From: Xanthomonas dyei
GTDB lineage: Bacteria > Pseudomonadota > Gammaproteobacteria > Xanthomonadales > Xanthomonadaceae
Assembly (NCBI RefSeq): GCF_002939865.1
Contig: NZ_MDEE01000001.1
Location: 496,001-560,000, forward strand
Direction of reading: 5' to 3'
Length of the DNA stretch: 64,000 bases
Shown here piece after piece: positions 19,427 through 29,282 of the stretch; the stretch's first letter is position 1, and each line of letters opens with the position of its first letter. Both the position numbers and the translations under genes were made by a program. The notes under the pieces are model-generated. The model was given only the letters and a program-made list of their open reading frames with translations. It was not told the DNA's origin and did no database searches.

Positions 19427-21397
19427 CTACCTGGCTCTGGCGCCACCCAGCGTGGTGGACAGGAAATCCAGCAATTGGGTGTAGAAGGCACGCCGATGCG
19501 GCTCGGTATAGAAACCGTGGCCCTCCGTGTCGTAGTAGAGCGTCTGCACTGGTACGCCAGCCGCTGCAAGGGCGGCCTGCATCCGCTTGCTGTGCTGGAT
19601 GGGCGCCCGCTGGTCCTCTCCGCCGGCTGCCAAAAACACCGGCACCTTGATCTGCCCGGCCAGGTTGACCGGTGAGCGTGCCGCCAGCGACGCCGGATCA
19701 CCCAGCCACTCCTTGAGAAAATGCTCACCGGAGCGGGCCTGCTGAATGTCCCCGCGGTTGTACATCATCGGCAGATCGTAGACACCTACATAACCGACCG
19801 CGCACGCATACAGATCCGGCTCTTTGGCCGCTCCCATCAGGGCTGCATAGGCACCGTAACTTGCACCGAAAATGCAGATGCGGCGTGCATCGGCATAGCC
19901 CTGCGCGATTGCCCAGCGCGTGGCATCGGTGACATCGTCCTGCATGGTGCCGCCCCACTGGCGAATGCCCGCTTGCTCAAAGGCGCGCCCATAATTTCCG
20001 GAGCCGCGGAAGTTGACCTGTAATACCGCGTACCCGGCCTGGGCCAGCAGTTGTGCATCATCATCGAACTGCCACGCATCGAAGATGCCGAATGGCCCGC
20101 CATGCGGCAGGACGACCATCGGCAGGTTTTTGGCAGCGCTGCCGCGCGGAATGGTGAGATAACCGTGCAGCGGCAGGCCGTCGCGGGCCTTCAATGCAAT
20201 CGGCTGCACATCGGCCATGTGCTCAGGGTCGAACCACTCGCGGCGACTGATGATGTGCTGGGCCTTTTTCTCCTGGGTGTCGAACACGTAAAAGTCGCCA
20301 GGATTATGACCGGCATAGGTTTGCACCATGATGTAGCGGCCATCACGGGTACCGGAACTCACACGCACTGCATTGCCTGCGAACGCCGCTTCCAGACTGT
20401 GGTAGATGCGCGCTTCGCTGCCTTGCTCGTCAAAGAAACGGCTGCGTGGACGATCCGCCATGAAGATCGCACCCACTGGAACCGAGGTGCCGTTGCGATA
20501 GATGATCTCCAACGGATCGGCGACCGCATCGCGGAGCACCTGCTCGCGCCGATTGGCCGCGATATCCCAGGCCACGATCGCATCCGGCCCGGCAGGGGTT
20601 TGCACGCGCAGATAGGCGATCCGGTCGTCCTGCGAAAAACCGATGGGCGTTTCGATATGTCCGCTGGCGCCCTCATCGTTGATCAAGGTCCAGTCGGTAC
20701 CCGAGGCGCTGCGGTGGTATAGCTTGTTGACATTGTCGGCACCGGCTCCCATTGCAAAACGCACTTCCCCATTGTGATCGGTGGTGAAGGTGGCGCGCTG
20801 GACCGGCGCCCGCGCCAGTGGGAGGCGGTGGCCGCTGAGGACATCCAGCTTCTCGGCGCGGGTATACGGCTCGTTGCTGGAGAACGGCCAGATACTCACG
20901 ACGACGTTGCGGTCGTCGTTGGGCAGTGTATCGGTCAGATACGCGGCCACTGCCTCGGTCTTCTTGACCTTGATATTTGTCCCCAAACCGCTCCCTTTGG
21001 CGCGATAGCCCACCAGCAGTTCGACGCCGGAGCCATCGGCATTGATGGCGTAGAGCTCACCGGTTGGCTGTGGTTTGTCGAGCAGACCGAACTTTTCAGC
21101 AATGCCGATCACCACACGGGTATCGCTGACCCAGGCGAATTCGCTTACATAGGTATTCTTGCCGAGCTGGAAGGTCGCGCCGAGGCTGTTGTCCGCGCGA
21201 CGCATGATGGCAAGCGCGGTCTTGTCGTCCATCGGCACGGTTGCAGCGAAATACTCGCCACCGGGCGACAGCTTGATATCGGTGAATTTGTCTTTTTTGA
21301 TAAAGGGGCCAACATCCACCTGCGCAGCAGCGTTGCCCGTCAACAGCGCAAACCCCAGGGCGACACAAACGATCCATGTCCGCATTACGTTATCCAT
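19427..21397 (-). CDS. S9 family prolyl oligopeptidase (exported)
   Basis: A 656-residue exported serine peptidase. After a signal peptide (MRTWIVCVALGFALLTGNAAA) come a beta-propeller region (about 35-390) and a C-terminal alpha/beta hydrolase domain (about 395-650). That domain has S513 in FGASYGAYAALMGA, Asp in AAGGEDQRAP and His in TEGHGFYTEPHR. The GGPFGIFDAWQFDDDAQLLAQ segment is the usual hydrolase entry. The start is uncertain: ATG at 21397 (MDNVMRTW), ATG at 21385 (MRTWIV) or GTG at 21403. It precedes the OPT transporter gene and could supply its peptides. It is only distantly similar to the S9 peptidase at 13311. Confidence 0.9.
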   Translation of the reverse strand: MDNVMRTWIVCVALGFALLTGNAAAQVDVGPFIKKDKFTDIKLSPGGEYFAATVPMDDKTALAIMRRADNSLGATFQLGKNTYVSEFAWVSDTRVVIGIAEKFGLLDKPQPTGELYAINADGSGVELLVGYRAKGSGLGTNIKVKKTEAVAAYLTDTLPNDDRNVVVSIWPFSSNEPYTRAEKLDVLSGHRLPLARAPVQRATFTTDHNGEVRFAMGAGADNVNKLYHRSASGTDWTLINDEGASGHIETPIGFSQDDRIAYLRVQTPAGPDAIVAWDIAANRREQVLRDAVADPLEIIYRNGTSVPVGAIFMADRPRSRFFDEQGSEARIYHSLEAAFAGNAVRVSSGTRDGRYIMVQTYAGHNPGDFYVFDTQEKKAQHIISRREWFDPEHMADVQPIALKARDGLPLHGYLTIPRGSAAKNLPMVVLPHGGPFGIFDAWQFDDDAQLLAQAGYAVLQVNFRGSGNYGRAFEQAGIRQWGGTMQDDVTDATRWAIAQGYADARRICIFGASYGAYAALMGAAKEPDLYACAVGYVGVYDLPMMYNRGDIQQARSGEHFLKEWLGDPASLAARSPVNLAGQIKVPVFLAAGGEDQRAPIQHSKRMQAALAAAGVPVQTLYYDTEGHGFYTEPHRRAFYTQLLDFLSTTLGGARAR

Positions 21398-21632
21398 ATT
21401 CACGATGTGTCAGATCGCAAAATTAGCAGCAAGTTGGAGCCACAGGAAGTCCTGCTGCTATCGCGCCCGGCACAAAAGAGGCGCTACGTTCGCGGCGAGC
21501 GGTAGCATCCTGAAGATCGGAGGTAGGTGCGACGCAATCATGTTGTAGGACGCAACCAGCACTGCCAAGTTAAGGCAAGGCAAGCACCGGCCGATGCGAC
21601 GCGGTGCGTGCCTTGTCCGCAAGGCGCAGGCC

Positions 21633-22451
21633 TCAGTGCAGCAATTCAGCGAACGCGCGATCGGCCTCGATGACGTCCGGCAAGGTAGCGAACAAACCCT
21701 CCAGATCCACACCATCCATCAGTGGTGCGCGCAGCGCGTCCAATGCCTGCGGGGTGGCACCTCCGTGCGCGTGCAGTGCGTCGGAAACCTGCACTGCCTG
21801 GGCGACCAGCAACGGCATGCGGGCACCGTCGGGCGCGGCGGCCGGGCGAACCTGGTAGGCGATGGCTTCCTGGATCACCGCCGGCAATTGCCAGCGCCGC
21901 ACCAGCTCGGCGCCCACTTCCGGGTAGCCGAAGCCCAGTTGCAGGGTTTCTTCGGCGGCATGAGCCGCCGATGAGGTGTCGTGATTGATGCGGCTGGCGT
22001 AATCCGGTGCGCCGGACTGGATCAGCAGTTCGCCGATGTTGTGCATCATCCCGCAGGTGAAGGCGGTTTCCGGGTCCAGGCCGTGCTGGCGCGCCAGCAG
22101 GCGGCAGATGCCGGCCACCTCGAAACTGTGCCGCCAGAAGGCCTTGAGATCGAAGCCCGGGCCGGCGCGGAAGGCGCCAGTCATGGCCGAGGCCAGCACC
22201 AGGGTGCGCAGCGTGTTGAAGCCCAAGCGCATCGCGGCGTCTTCCACGCTGGTGGAATCGCGCAAGCCGTGGAATCGCGCCGAATTGGCCAGGCGCAACA
22301 CCTTGGCAGCGATCACCGGATCGCGCTCGATGGTGTGCGCCAGTGCATCGATATCGGTTTGCGGATCGTCGAATTGACGGATCAGGTCCTGCGCCACCTT
22401 GGGCACGGTGGGTAAGGTGTGCAACTGGTCGAACAACGCCTCCAACTTCAT
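21633..22451 (-). CDS. HDOD domain signalling protein
   Basis: A 272-residue HDOD-domain protein. The domain fills most of the chain: LPTVPKVAQDLIRQFDDPQTDIDALAHTIERDPVIAAKVLRLANSARF is the characteristic start, and AFTCGMMHNIGELLIQ is the degenerate HD site, lacking a full phosphohydrolase motif. HDOD proteins are scaffolds in chemotaxis, cyclic di-GMP or stress signalling and usually have no hydrolase activity. No output domain (EAL, GGDEF) is attached. Start at 22451 (MKLEALFDQLHTL). It is downstream of dnaE2 on the same strand but 347 bases away, so it probably has its own promoter. Confidence 0.9.
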   Translation of the reverse strand: MKLEALFDQLHTLPTVPKVAQDLIRQFDDPQTDIDALAHTIERDPVIAAKVLRLANSARFHGLRDSTSVEDAAMRLGFNTLRTLVLASAMTGAFRAGPGFDLKAFWRHSFEVAGICRLLARQHGLDPETAFTCGMMHNIGELLIQSGAPDYASRINHDTSSAAHAAEETLQLGFGYPEVGAELVRRWQLPAVIQEAIAYQVRPAAAPDGARMPLLVAQAVQVSDALHAHGGATPQALDALRAPLMDGVDLEGLFATLPDVIEADRAFAELLH

Positions 22452-22798
22452 GATCGCCTCGTGGGTCAACGGATAAGCCAGCGCGGCTGCGCAGACCTGC
22501 ATGGTGTAGCACAGACCGGCTAGCTGTCGGTGACCGAGGCCGGGCTTATTCATGCACGCGTATGGGTTTTTGCGCTTGAGGCGACATCCCGCACGCTCCA
22601 GGGCGGCGATCACGGCCACCAGCGAACCCGACAGTGATGCGCAGGCGATTGCGCGGATGCCAGCAGTGATGCGGTTTGGCTGTCGATCAGTGGGGGTGAC
22701 GGGCGCGCAGCGATGCACGGTTGCGCTGCGCGCAGCCGCATCAGGCGCATGGACATGACGCATCGTTGCGTTGCCGGTATGTGCTTGCTTCGGCAGCG
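22452..22798. other. Intergenic region dnaE2-HDOD gene
   Basis: A 347-base gap with the promoter of the HDOD gene on the minus strand. No coding frame, repeat or strong hairpin was recognised. Confidence 0.4.
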
Positions 22799-25700
22799 CT
22801 AATGAAAATCGCGCGATGGCAGTTGCATCTCGCCGAGCAACTCGCTGAGGTCGTACAAATCGCCGGCGATCAGATGCTCCACGTCGTCCACGCGCTCCCA
22901 GCGGCCACGCACGGCGAGCAGGCGCGATTCGAGCAATGCGCGGCGTCGGCGCAGCGCCAGATGCGACCAGACGATGACGTTGATCATGCCGTGCTCGTCT
23001 TCCAGGGTGACGAAGATGGTGCCCTTGGCGGTGGCCGGGCGCTGCCGCTGGGTGACCAGGCCGGCCACATGCACGCCGCTGCCATGGCGACGGCCTTGCA
23101 GGTCGCGCAGCCCCAGGATGCGCCGTTGCTGCATCTGCGGGCGTAGCAGCGCCATCGGGTGCTGACGCAGGCTCAAGCCCACCGAGCGGTAGTCGGCCAG
23201 GATCTCTTCGCCCATCCGGGGCGCTGCGAACTCCACAGCGCGTTCTTCCGGACTGCCGGGTAGCAAGGGCCGGCGCGCTTCCACGCCAGCCATCGCCCAG
23301 CGCGCGGCATTGCGATTGCCGACCAGGCCTTGCAAGGCACCGGCTTCGGCCAACGCCAGGCGCGCCTTTTCGTCGAGTGCCGCGCGCAGGCACAGGTCAC
23401 CGATGTCGGTGAAGGCGCGTTGCGTGCGGGCAGCGACAATCCGATTGGTCACCACTTCCGATAAGCCAGCGACCTGGCGCATGCCCAGCCGGATCGCCGG
23501 TTGTTCGCCAGGGTCGGCATCGCTGCACCACGCGCGGCCGCCCACCAAGGTGTTGTCCCAGTCGCTGTGCAGCACATCCACCGGCAAGACCTCCACGCGC
23601 GCGCGCTCGGGGCTGCCGCGGCGTGCGTCCTGCACGATCTGGCTGGCCGAATAAAATCCCATCGGCTGCGCATTGAGCAGCCCGCAGGCAAATGCCGCCG
23701 GTTCGTGGCGTTTGAGCCAACAGCTGGCGTAGACAAGTTTGGCGAACGAGGCGGCATGACTTTGCGGAAACCCGTAGGAGCCGAAGCCTTTGATCTGCTC
23801 GAAGATCTGGTCGATGAAGCTGGAGGCGTAGCCTTTCTTTTCCATCAACCCGCGAATACGCACGCGATGCGATTCCATATCGCCACCGCGGCGCCAGGCC
23901 GCCATCGAACGGCGTAGCTTGTCGGCCTCGTCAGGGTCGTAGCCGGCGTGGATCACCAACTCCATGACCTGCTCCTGGAACAGCGGAATCCCCAATGTCG
24001 GCCCGAGAATTTTCTCTACGCCTTCAGAGGGATAGCTGATCAGGCTCTTGTCTTTGCGACGTTGCAGGTACGGATGCACCATGTCGCCCTGGATCGGGCC
24101 AGGGCGCACGATCGCCACTTCGATCACCAGGTCGTAGAACACTGCGGGCTTGAGCCTTGGCAGCATCGCCATCTGCGCACGCGACTCGATCTGGAACACG
24201 CCGACCGTATCGGCGCGCTGGATCATCTTGTAAGTAGCGGCATCTTCATCCGGCAAGGTCGCCAATGCGTAGTCGCGACCACGATGGCCACGCACCAAGT
24301 CCAGCGTCTTGCGAAGACAGGTCAGCATGCCCAGGGCCAAGCAATCGACCTTGAGCAGTTTCATGGTTTCCAGATCGTCCTTGTCCCACTGGATGATGGT
24401 GCGGTCAGCCATCGCGGCGTTTTCCACCGGTACCAGCAGCGACAACGGTTCATCGGAGATCACGAAACCGCCGACATGCTGCGACAGATGCCGTGGGTGA
24501 TCGCGCAGATGTTCTGTCACAAGCAGAATCTTGTTGATCAGCGGGTTGGCCAGATCGAACCCGGCCTCTTCGATACGCTGCTCCATCGGCGTTTCCCCAT
24601 TGCCCCATCCGTAGCAATTGGCCAGCAACGCGATCTGATCCGGTGGCAGGCCGAACGCCTTGGCAACATCGCGCACCGCGCTCTTGCCGCGATAGCAGAT
24701 CACCGTCGCCGCCAGCGCCGCGCGTTCACGCCCGTATTTGGTGTAGACGTATTGCAACACCTCCTCGCGGCGTTCGTGCTCGAAATCCACGTCGATATCT
24801 GGCGGCTCGTTACGTGCTTTGGACAAAAAGCGCGAGATCAACAATCGCGTCTTGATCGGATCGACCGAGGTGATACCCAGCGCATAGCAGACTGCCGAAT
24901 TTGCCGAGGATCCACGCCCCTGACACAGGATTTTTTTGGAACGCGCAAAGCGCACCACATCCTGTACCGTGAGAAAGAAAGCCTCGTATTTCAGTTCGGC
25001 GATCAATGCCAATTCTTTCTCGATGTCATCGCGAATTTTCTCCGGCGTACCCTCAGGCCACCGCTCACGCATGCCGGCTTCGGTGAGCTGGCGCAGATAA
25101 CTGGCGGGCGTATGGCCTTCGGGCACCAGTTCGCGTGGATAAGCGTATTTGAGGGTGGAAATATCGAAGGTGCAGCGTGCGGCCAACTCCACCGCGGCTT
25201 GCAACAACGCACCCGGATAGATGTTGCCCAAGGCGCGCCGCGTGCGCAGGTGGCGCTCGCCGTTGCGGAACAGATGCGCGCCGCACTCGGCCAGCGGGGT
25301 GGTGTGGCGGATGGCGGTCAAGGTGTCCTGCACGATGCGCTCGCGGCGCTGCGCCATGTGCACATCGCCGCTCGCCAAGGCGGTCATGCCCAGTTGCTGC
25401 GCCAACTGTTGCAAGGCGTGCAGACGCGCCGCGTCGTCCTGCTCGCGATGCAGTTCCACTGCCAGAAACGCGCGCGCGCCGAACACCTGTTGCAACCAGG
25501 CGCCCTGCTCTGCCTGCGGCTGCGCGCCAGGCAACCACAGCGCGAAGACACCGGGCACAACATCGCGGAACTGCGCCTGCACCTCCGCACGCCCCAACCG
25601 ATAGTCGCCCTTGCCCGCCGCGCGTCGTGCGGTGGTGATCAAGCTGCACAACTGCGGATAGCCCTGCGCATGCTCCACCAACAGCACAAAGCGGGTGCCA

Positions 25701-26047
25701 TCGACGAGGGTGAATTCACTGCCGACGATCAGCCGCACGCCGGTGGCGCGCGCCGCTTCCAGCCCACGCACGATGCCGGCCAGCGAACATTCGTCGGTGA
25801 TGGCCAGTGCGCTGTACCCGCAGTGTTGCGCGCGCACGAACAACTGCTCGGCACTGGAGGCGCCACGCAAAAACGAAAAGTCCGACAGACAATGCAGCTC
25901 GGCATAGGCAGGCAGGCCATCGGTGGGCTGGGCGTGGGTGATGTCGTCGTTGGCCGCACGCAGCCGTGCCGCAACATTCCAGGCGCGCGGCATGCGCCCG
26001 CCCGGCGTGTCGCGGTCCACGCCATCGACAGCGTCATCCCAGCTCAT
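22799..26047 (-). CDS. dnaE2: Error-prone DNA polymerase DnaE2 (ImuC)
   Basis: A 1082-residue C-family DNA polymerase of the DnaE2/ImuC type, which carries out translesion synthesis with ImuB. The N-terminal PHP domain starts [17 protein letters not shown]. The catalytic palm aspartates are in [19 protein letters not shown]. The PHP and palm are followed by the helix-hairpin-helix and OB-fold regions ([21 protein letters not shown]). Length matches DnaE2 rather than the ~1160-residue replicative DnaE1. It is the last gene of the lexA2-imuA-imuB-dnaE2 cassette, separated from imuB by 169 bases. It should be induced by DNA damage through LexA2. Confidence 0.96.
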   Translation of the reverse strand: MSWDDAVDGVDRDTPGGRMPRAWNVAARLRAANDDITHAQPTDGLPAYAELHCLSDFSFLRGASSAEQLFVRAQHCGYSALAITDECSLAGIVRGLEAARATGVRLIVGSEFTLVDGTRFVLLVEHAQGYPQLCSLITTARRAAGKGDYRLGRAEVQAQFRDVVPGVFALWLPGAQPQAEQGAWLQQVFGARAFLAVELHREQDDAARLHALQQLAQQLGMTALASGDVHMAQRRERIVQDTLTAIRHTTPLAECGAHLFRNGERHLRTRRALGNIYPGALLQAAVELAARCTFDISTLKYAYPRELVPEGHTPASYLRQLTEAGMRERWPEGTPEKIRDDIEKELALIAELKYEAFFLTVQDVVRFARSKKILCQGRGSSANSAVCYALGITSVDPIKTRLLISRFLSKARNEPPDIDVDFEHERREEVLQYVYTKYGRERAALAATVICYRGKSAVRDVAKAFGLPPDQIALLANCYGWGNGETPMEQRIEEAGFDLANPLINKILLVTEHLRDHPRHLSQHVGGFVISDEPLSLLVPVENAAMADRTIIQWDKDDLETMKLLKVDCLALGMLTCLRKTLDLVRGHRGRDYALATLPDEDAATYKMIQRADTVGVFQIESRAQMAMLPRLKPAVFYDLVIEVAIVRPGPIQGDMVHPYLQRRKDKSLISYPSEGVEKILGPTLGIPLFQEQVMELVIHAGYDPDEADKLRRSMAAWRRGGDMESHRVRIRGLMEKKGYASSFIDQIFEQIKGFGSYGFPQSHAASFAKLVYASCWLKRHEPAAFACGLLNAQPMGFYSASQIVQDARRGSPERARVEVLPVDVLHSDWDNTLVGGRAWCSDADPGEQPAIRLGMRQVAGLSEVVTNRIVAARTQRAFTDIGDLCLRAALDEKARLALAEAGALQGLVGNRNAARWAMAGVEARRPLLPGSPEERAVEFAAPRMGEEILADYRSVGLSLRQHPMALLRPQMQQRRILGLRDLQGRRHGSGVHVAGLVTQRQRPATAKGTIFVTLEDEHGMINVIVWSHLALRRRRALLESRLLAVRGRWERVDDVEHLIAGDLYDLSELLGEMQLPSRDFH

Positions 26048-26216
26048 GCGCGCATCCCTTCAAGCATCGCGCTGCCAGCGCAGCGTCTTTGCAATGCGCG
26101 GCAGATCGTTGGGTTGCAGCAGCGCCTTCGCGTCATGCTGTCTCGGGCGCTTGCGGTAGCGCTGCGATGACTCGCCAGGCACCCCACGCTGCGCTCTGGC
26201 AGTGGCATGCGCCCGA

Positions 26217-27635
26217 TCACGCGAACCACCCATGCAGCATCCAGCCTTGGACATGGCCAGGCGCGGCAAAGACCCAGCCGCGGCGGCCGCGTGCGGTCTC
26301 CACCACGTAGTAATCGCGACGCGCCTCGTCGTCGTCCCACCAGCCGCTTTCCAGCCGCTCGGGGCCGGAGACGATGCGCAAGTGCGGATCGTGCAAGGGC
26401 ACCGGCTGCGGCAGCAACCAGGTGGGCCGCGGCGGACGTGGCGGCGCGGCGGCTTCGCGCACCGCATCGCCGATGGCACGGCGCCAGGCGCGTTCCGGGC
26501 GCGGGTCGTCGGCCGGCAACACGCGGTACACCGCCTCATCGCCCAGGCGCGCACGCAGACGTTCGCGCAGTTGCGGCCAGTCCACCGACTGCTGCGCACG
26601 TTGGTCGAACAAGTCGCGCATCGCCGGCACGAACGGCGGCAACTGGCGCGCCAACAGCCGCATTGCCACCACCGGCCGTGGAATCTCCACCCGCTCCAGC
26701 CGGTTGCGGGCCAGCTCGAACAACAACGTGGGCGCACGCTCCGGTGTCAGCAGACCGATCTCGACATCGGTGGCGCCTTGTTCGTGTTCCAGACGCAGCA
26801 AAAAGCGTTGCACGCCGCCATCGCGAATGGACAGATAGGTGCACAGATCGCCGATCAACCTGCGCAGCGGAAACAGCAAGGCCGGATGAGTTTCCACCTC
26901 GTAGCCCAGCTCCACGCGTTGATCGAAGTGGTCCGGAGGCGCGTAGTACTCCAGCGTGTCATCGGCGTTGCCGTAGAGCCGGTCCAGATGATCGAGCAGG
27001 CCGGCACCGAAGCGCCGCTGCAGCCCGTCGCGCGGCAAGGCACGTACCGCGGCGAGCGTGCGCACGCCCATATGCTGCAGGCGCTCGCCGGCATCGCCGG
27101 GCAAGGCGGCGCGGCGCACCGGCACCTTGTTGAGGGTGCTGTGCAAGTCCGGCACCTGGGTCACCACCATGCCATCGCGCAGCCCGGCCAGCACACGCGC
27201 CGCGCGTGGGGTGGGCGCCAGTGCAAGCCGGTGCTGAAATCCCAATGCCTGCAACTCATCGCGCAGGCGGCGCTCGAAACGCGGCCACGGGCCGAACAGA
27301 CGAAAACTCGCGCCCGCCTCCAGCACGATGGCGCGCGACCATTGCTGGCTCACCAACGAACTGTGCCGGTACGCCCAGGCCGCAAGAAAGCGTTGCGTGC
27401 GCGCTTCGTTCTGCGCGTCGTAATCGATGGTGCGTACCTGCGCCATCAAGGCATGCGCCGCAGACAGGCGCATGCCCGGTTTCAATCCCGCAGCGGCAGC
27501 GGCGGCATTGACCGAATGCAGGCTGCGCAGCTGCGCCGGCCCCTGCACCAGCACCAGCGGCGCCTGCGGCTCTTCAAACCGCCGTAGAACGGCGTCCAGT
27601 GCCAGCTGCGGCAATAAGATGCAGGCCCACAACAT
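26217..27635 (-). CDS. imuB: ImuB, Y-family polymerase-like protein
   Basis: A 472-residue protein of the Y-family DNA polymerase fold that acts as the hub of the ImuA-ImuB-DnaE2 mutasome and binds the beta clamp. It begins MLWACILLPQLALDAVLRRF, where an active Y-family polymerase would have an acidic catalytic Asp. The palm signature motifs are absent or degraded, so it is probably catalytically inactive, as known for ImuB. An adaptor region ends with GRRGWVFAAPGHVQGWMLHGWFA. It lies nine bases after imuA and before dnaE2. Start ATG at 27635. Confidence 0.93.
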   Translation of the reverse strand: MLWACILLPQLALDAVLRRFEEPQAPLVLVQGPAQLRSLHSVNAAAAAAGLKPGMRLSAAHALMAQVRTIDYDAQNEARTQRFLAAWAYRHSSLVSQQWSRAIVLEAGASFRLFGPWPRFERRLRDELQALGFQHRLALAPTPRAARVLAGLRDGMVVTQVPDLHSTLNKVPVRRAALPGDAGERLQHMGVRTLAAVRALPRDGLQRRFGAGLLDHLDRLYGNADDTLEYYAPPDHFDQRVELGYEVETHPALLFPLRRLIGDLCTYLSIRDGGVQRFLLRLEHEQGATDVEIGLLTPERAPTLLFELARNRLERVEIPRPVVAMRLLARQLPPFVPAMRDLFDQRAQQSVDWPQLRERLRARLGDEAVYRVLPADDPRPERAWRRAIGDAVREAAAPPRPPRPTWLLPQPVPLHDPHLRIVSGPERLESGWWDDDEARRDYYVVETARGRRGWVFAAPGHVQGWMLHGWFA

Positions 27636-27644
27636 GCGCGCGGC

Positions 27645-28295
27645 TCAATGCGCCAGCCGCAACGGCTGCGAGGGCACTTGGCCGCCGCGGCACTTGCGCA
27701 CCTGCCAGGCATCGCGCTCGGGCAGAAATTCCAGCCGCAAGGCCGCCGGCGATGCATTGATCGCGTGGCGACGATCGCGCAACGCAAACGCGCAGCAATT
27801 GCCGCTGTCGGCCGCGACCTGCAGCCGCCGCAAGGCGCGCGCATCGCCGGTCTGCGGCCAGCCCAATACCGCCGCGCAGGCGCCGCTGCGCAGGCATTGC
27901 TCGAACGCCCACAAGGCGTCGCGCGGCGCGGCCTGCACCACTTCCAGATGCTCCAGCACCACCCCGCCCGCCTGCCAGGCCGGCGCATACGGAATGAAGG
28001 GCGGCGCCACCAGCACCACCCGGCTGCTGGCGCCGGTCATCCGCGCCAGCGTGGGCAACAACAAGGCGATCTCGCCGATGCCATGTGCGGGCAACAGTAA
28101 CTCGGTGAGCGCCCGCCGCGGCCAGCCGCCATCGGGCAGCAGCGCATCCAGGGCGGCATGCCCGGTGGATTCGCCGCCATTGGCCGTGGCGGTACCGTGG
28201 CCTGCACGCCATACCGTGCGCGCGGCCAGCAAGGCGTCCAGCGGCATGGCCAGCGCGGCATTGCCGTGATGTCGCAGCTGCACGGGCTCGCTCAT
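27645..28295 (-). CDS. imuA: ImuA, translesion synthesis accessory protein
   Basis: A 216-residue RecA/SulA-like protein of the ImuA family. It shares the RecA-type core but lacks a clear Walker A motif (GGWPRRALTELLLP stands where a P-loop might be). Together with ImuB it helps DnaE2 replace the stalled replicative polymerase. It starts at 28295, one base after the lexA2 stop codon, and is followed by imuB after nine bases, so the three genes are translationally linked. Its expression should follow lexA2. Confidence 0.92.
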   Translation of the reverse strand: MSEPVQLRHHGNAALAMPLDALLAARTVWRAGHGTATANGGESTGHAALDALLPDGGWPRRALTELLLPAHGIGEIALLLPTLARMTGASSRVVLVAPPFIPYAPAWQAGGVVLEHLEVVQAAPRDALWAFEQCLRSGACAAVLGWPQTGDARALRRLQVAADSGNCCAFALRDRRHAINASPAALRLEFLPERDAWQVRKCRGGQVPSQPLRLAH

Positions 28296-28296
28296 C

Positions 28297-28902
28297 TCAA
28301 GCCTGCCGGATCAGGCCGCAGTACAGCCCTTCGATCGCGAAGTCGGCGTCGGCCGCCACCACGATCGGCGCATGCGCGCGGTTGCGCGGCAGCAGCCGGA
28401 TGCGCTGGGCGCCGCGCTCCAGGCGTTTGATGGTGATTTCGCCATCCACCCGCGCCACCACGATCTGCCCATCGCGCGCGTCGTTGCTGCGATGCACGCC
28501 GACCAGGTCGCCATCCAGGATGCCGTCGTCGATCATCGAGTCGCCCTGCACTTTCAGCAGGTAATCCGGGCGCAGCGAAAACAGCGTGCGGTCCAGCCAC
28601 AGCTGCCGCTCCAGCCCGATATCCGCCCCGATCGGCGCACCGGCCGCCACCCGACCCAGCACCGGCAAGGCCAGCAAGGCATCGCGACCGGCGCCGCCTG
28701 GCACGCGGATGCCGCGCTTCTGGTTGGGCAGCAATTCGATCAACCCGGCCTCGGCCAGTGCCTGCACGTGCTTTTGCGCGGCATTGCGCGAGGCGAAGCC
28801 GAACGCCTGCGCGATCTCGGCCAGGCTGGGCGACACGCCGGCCTGGGCCTGCTGCTGCAGGAAGGCCAGCACCGCAGCACGTTTGGGGGACAAGGGCGTC
28901 AT
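28297..28902 (-). CDS. lexA2: LexA2 repressor
   Basis: A 201-residue LexA-family SOS repressor. The N-terminal winged helix-turn-helix (MTPLSPKRAAVLAFLQQQAQ; residues 1-70) binds DNA. The autocleavage site Ala87-Gly88 lies in RVAAGAPIG. The catalytic dyad is S122 (GDSM) and K159 (ITIKRL). RecA-stimulated self-cleavage should derepress the operon. The start at 28902 is chosen by the MTPLSPKR N terminus; an upstream GTG is less likely. The gene leads the cassette and has a palindromic operator 28 bases upstream, so it is autoregulated. It is the second LexA of Xanthomonas; a general lexA1 normally sits beside recA elsewhere. Confidence 0.95.
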   Translation of the reverse strand: MTPLSPKRAAVLAFLQQQAQAGVSPSLAEIAQAFGFASRNAAQKHVQALAEAGLIELLPNQKRGIRVPGGAGRDALLALPVLGRVAAGAPIGADIGLERQLWLDRTLFSLRPDYLLKVQGDSMIDDGILDGDLVGVHRSNDARDGQIVVARVDGEITIKRLERGAQRIRLLPRNRAHAPIVVAADADFAIEGLYCGLIRQA

Positions 28903-28929
28903 GGAGAACAAGAACCGCACGGGACAAGG

Positions 28930-28943
28930 TGTACATTTGTACA
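28930..28943. promoter_or_regulatory. LexA2 operator palindrome
   Basis: TGTACATTTGTACA (inverse TGTACAAATGTACA) is an almost perfect palindrome centred 35 bases upstream of the lexA2 start. As I recall, this is the LexA2-type box of Xanthomonas and relatives, distinct from the LexA1 site. It is positioned to block transcription of lexA2-imuA-imuB-dnaE2. Confidence 0.85.
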
Positions 28944-29005
28944 CTTATCGGTCGCAGCAGGCGAGATTGGCTGGTGCAGGTTGCTGAGCCGCTCAGCACG
29001 GCTGC

Positions 29006-29046
29006 TTGCGAGCGTACGATCAAAAAGTTATAACTTACGTAATAAC
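29006..29046 (+). promoter_or_regulatory. Promoter/operator of the AbrB-Doc pair
   Basis: TTGCGA (29006-29011), 17 bases, then TATAAC (29029-29034) is a good sigma-70 promoter. The -10 lies in the palindrome GTTATAAC (29027-29034), followed directly by palindrome TTACGTAA (29035-29042). This is where an AbrB-type antitoxin would bind to autoregulate its operon. Confidence 0.65.
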
Positions 29047-29060
29047 GCGAAAGGACTGCC

Positions 29061-29282
29061 ATGAAACTCAAGATCACTGCCATCGGCAACTCCGCCGGCG
29101 TCATCCTGCCCAAGGAACTGCTCGCCCGTTTACGCCTGGGCAAAGGCGACGAGCTGTATGCGCTGGAAACGCCCGACGGCATCAAGCTGACCGCCTTCGA
29201 CCCCACCCTGGCCGCGCAAATGGAAGTGGCCGAGCAGGTGATGCGCGAGGATCGTCAGGTGCTCAACAAGCTGGCCAAATGA
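29061..29282 (+). CDS. AbrB/MazE-type antitoxin
   Basis: A 73-residue SpoVT/AbrB-fold DNA-binding antitoxin. MKLKITAIGNSAGVILPKEL is the swapped-hairpin signature of AbrB/MazE proteins. The acidic/helical C terminus (MEVAEQVMREDRQVLNKLAK) would wrap the toxin. Its stop codon overlaps the start codon of the Doc toxin (ATGA at 29279-29282), giving translational coupling. It should neutralise Doc and repress the shared promoter at 29006-29046. Confidence 0.92.
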   Translation: MKLKITAIGNSAGVILPKELLARLRLGKGDELYALETPDGIKLTAFDPTLAAQMEVAEQVMREDRQVLNKLAK

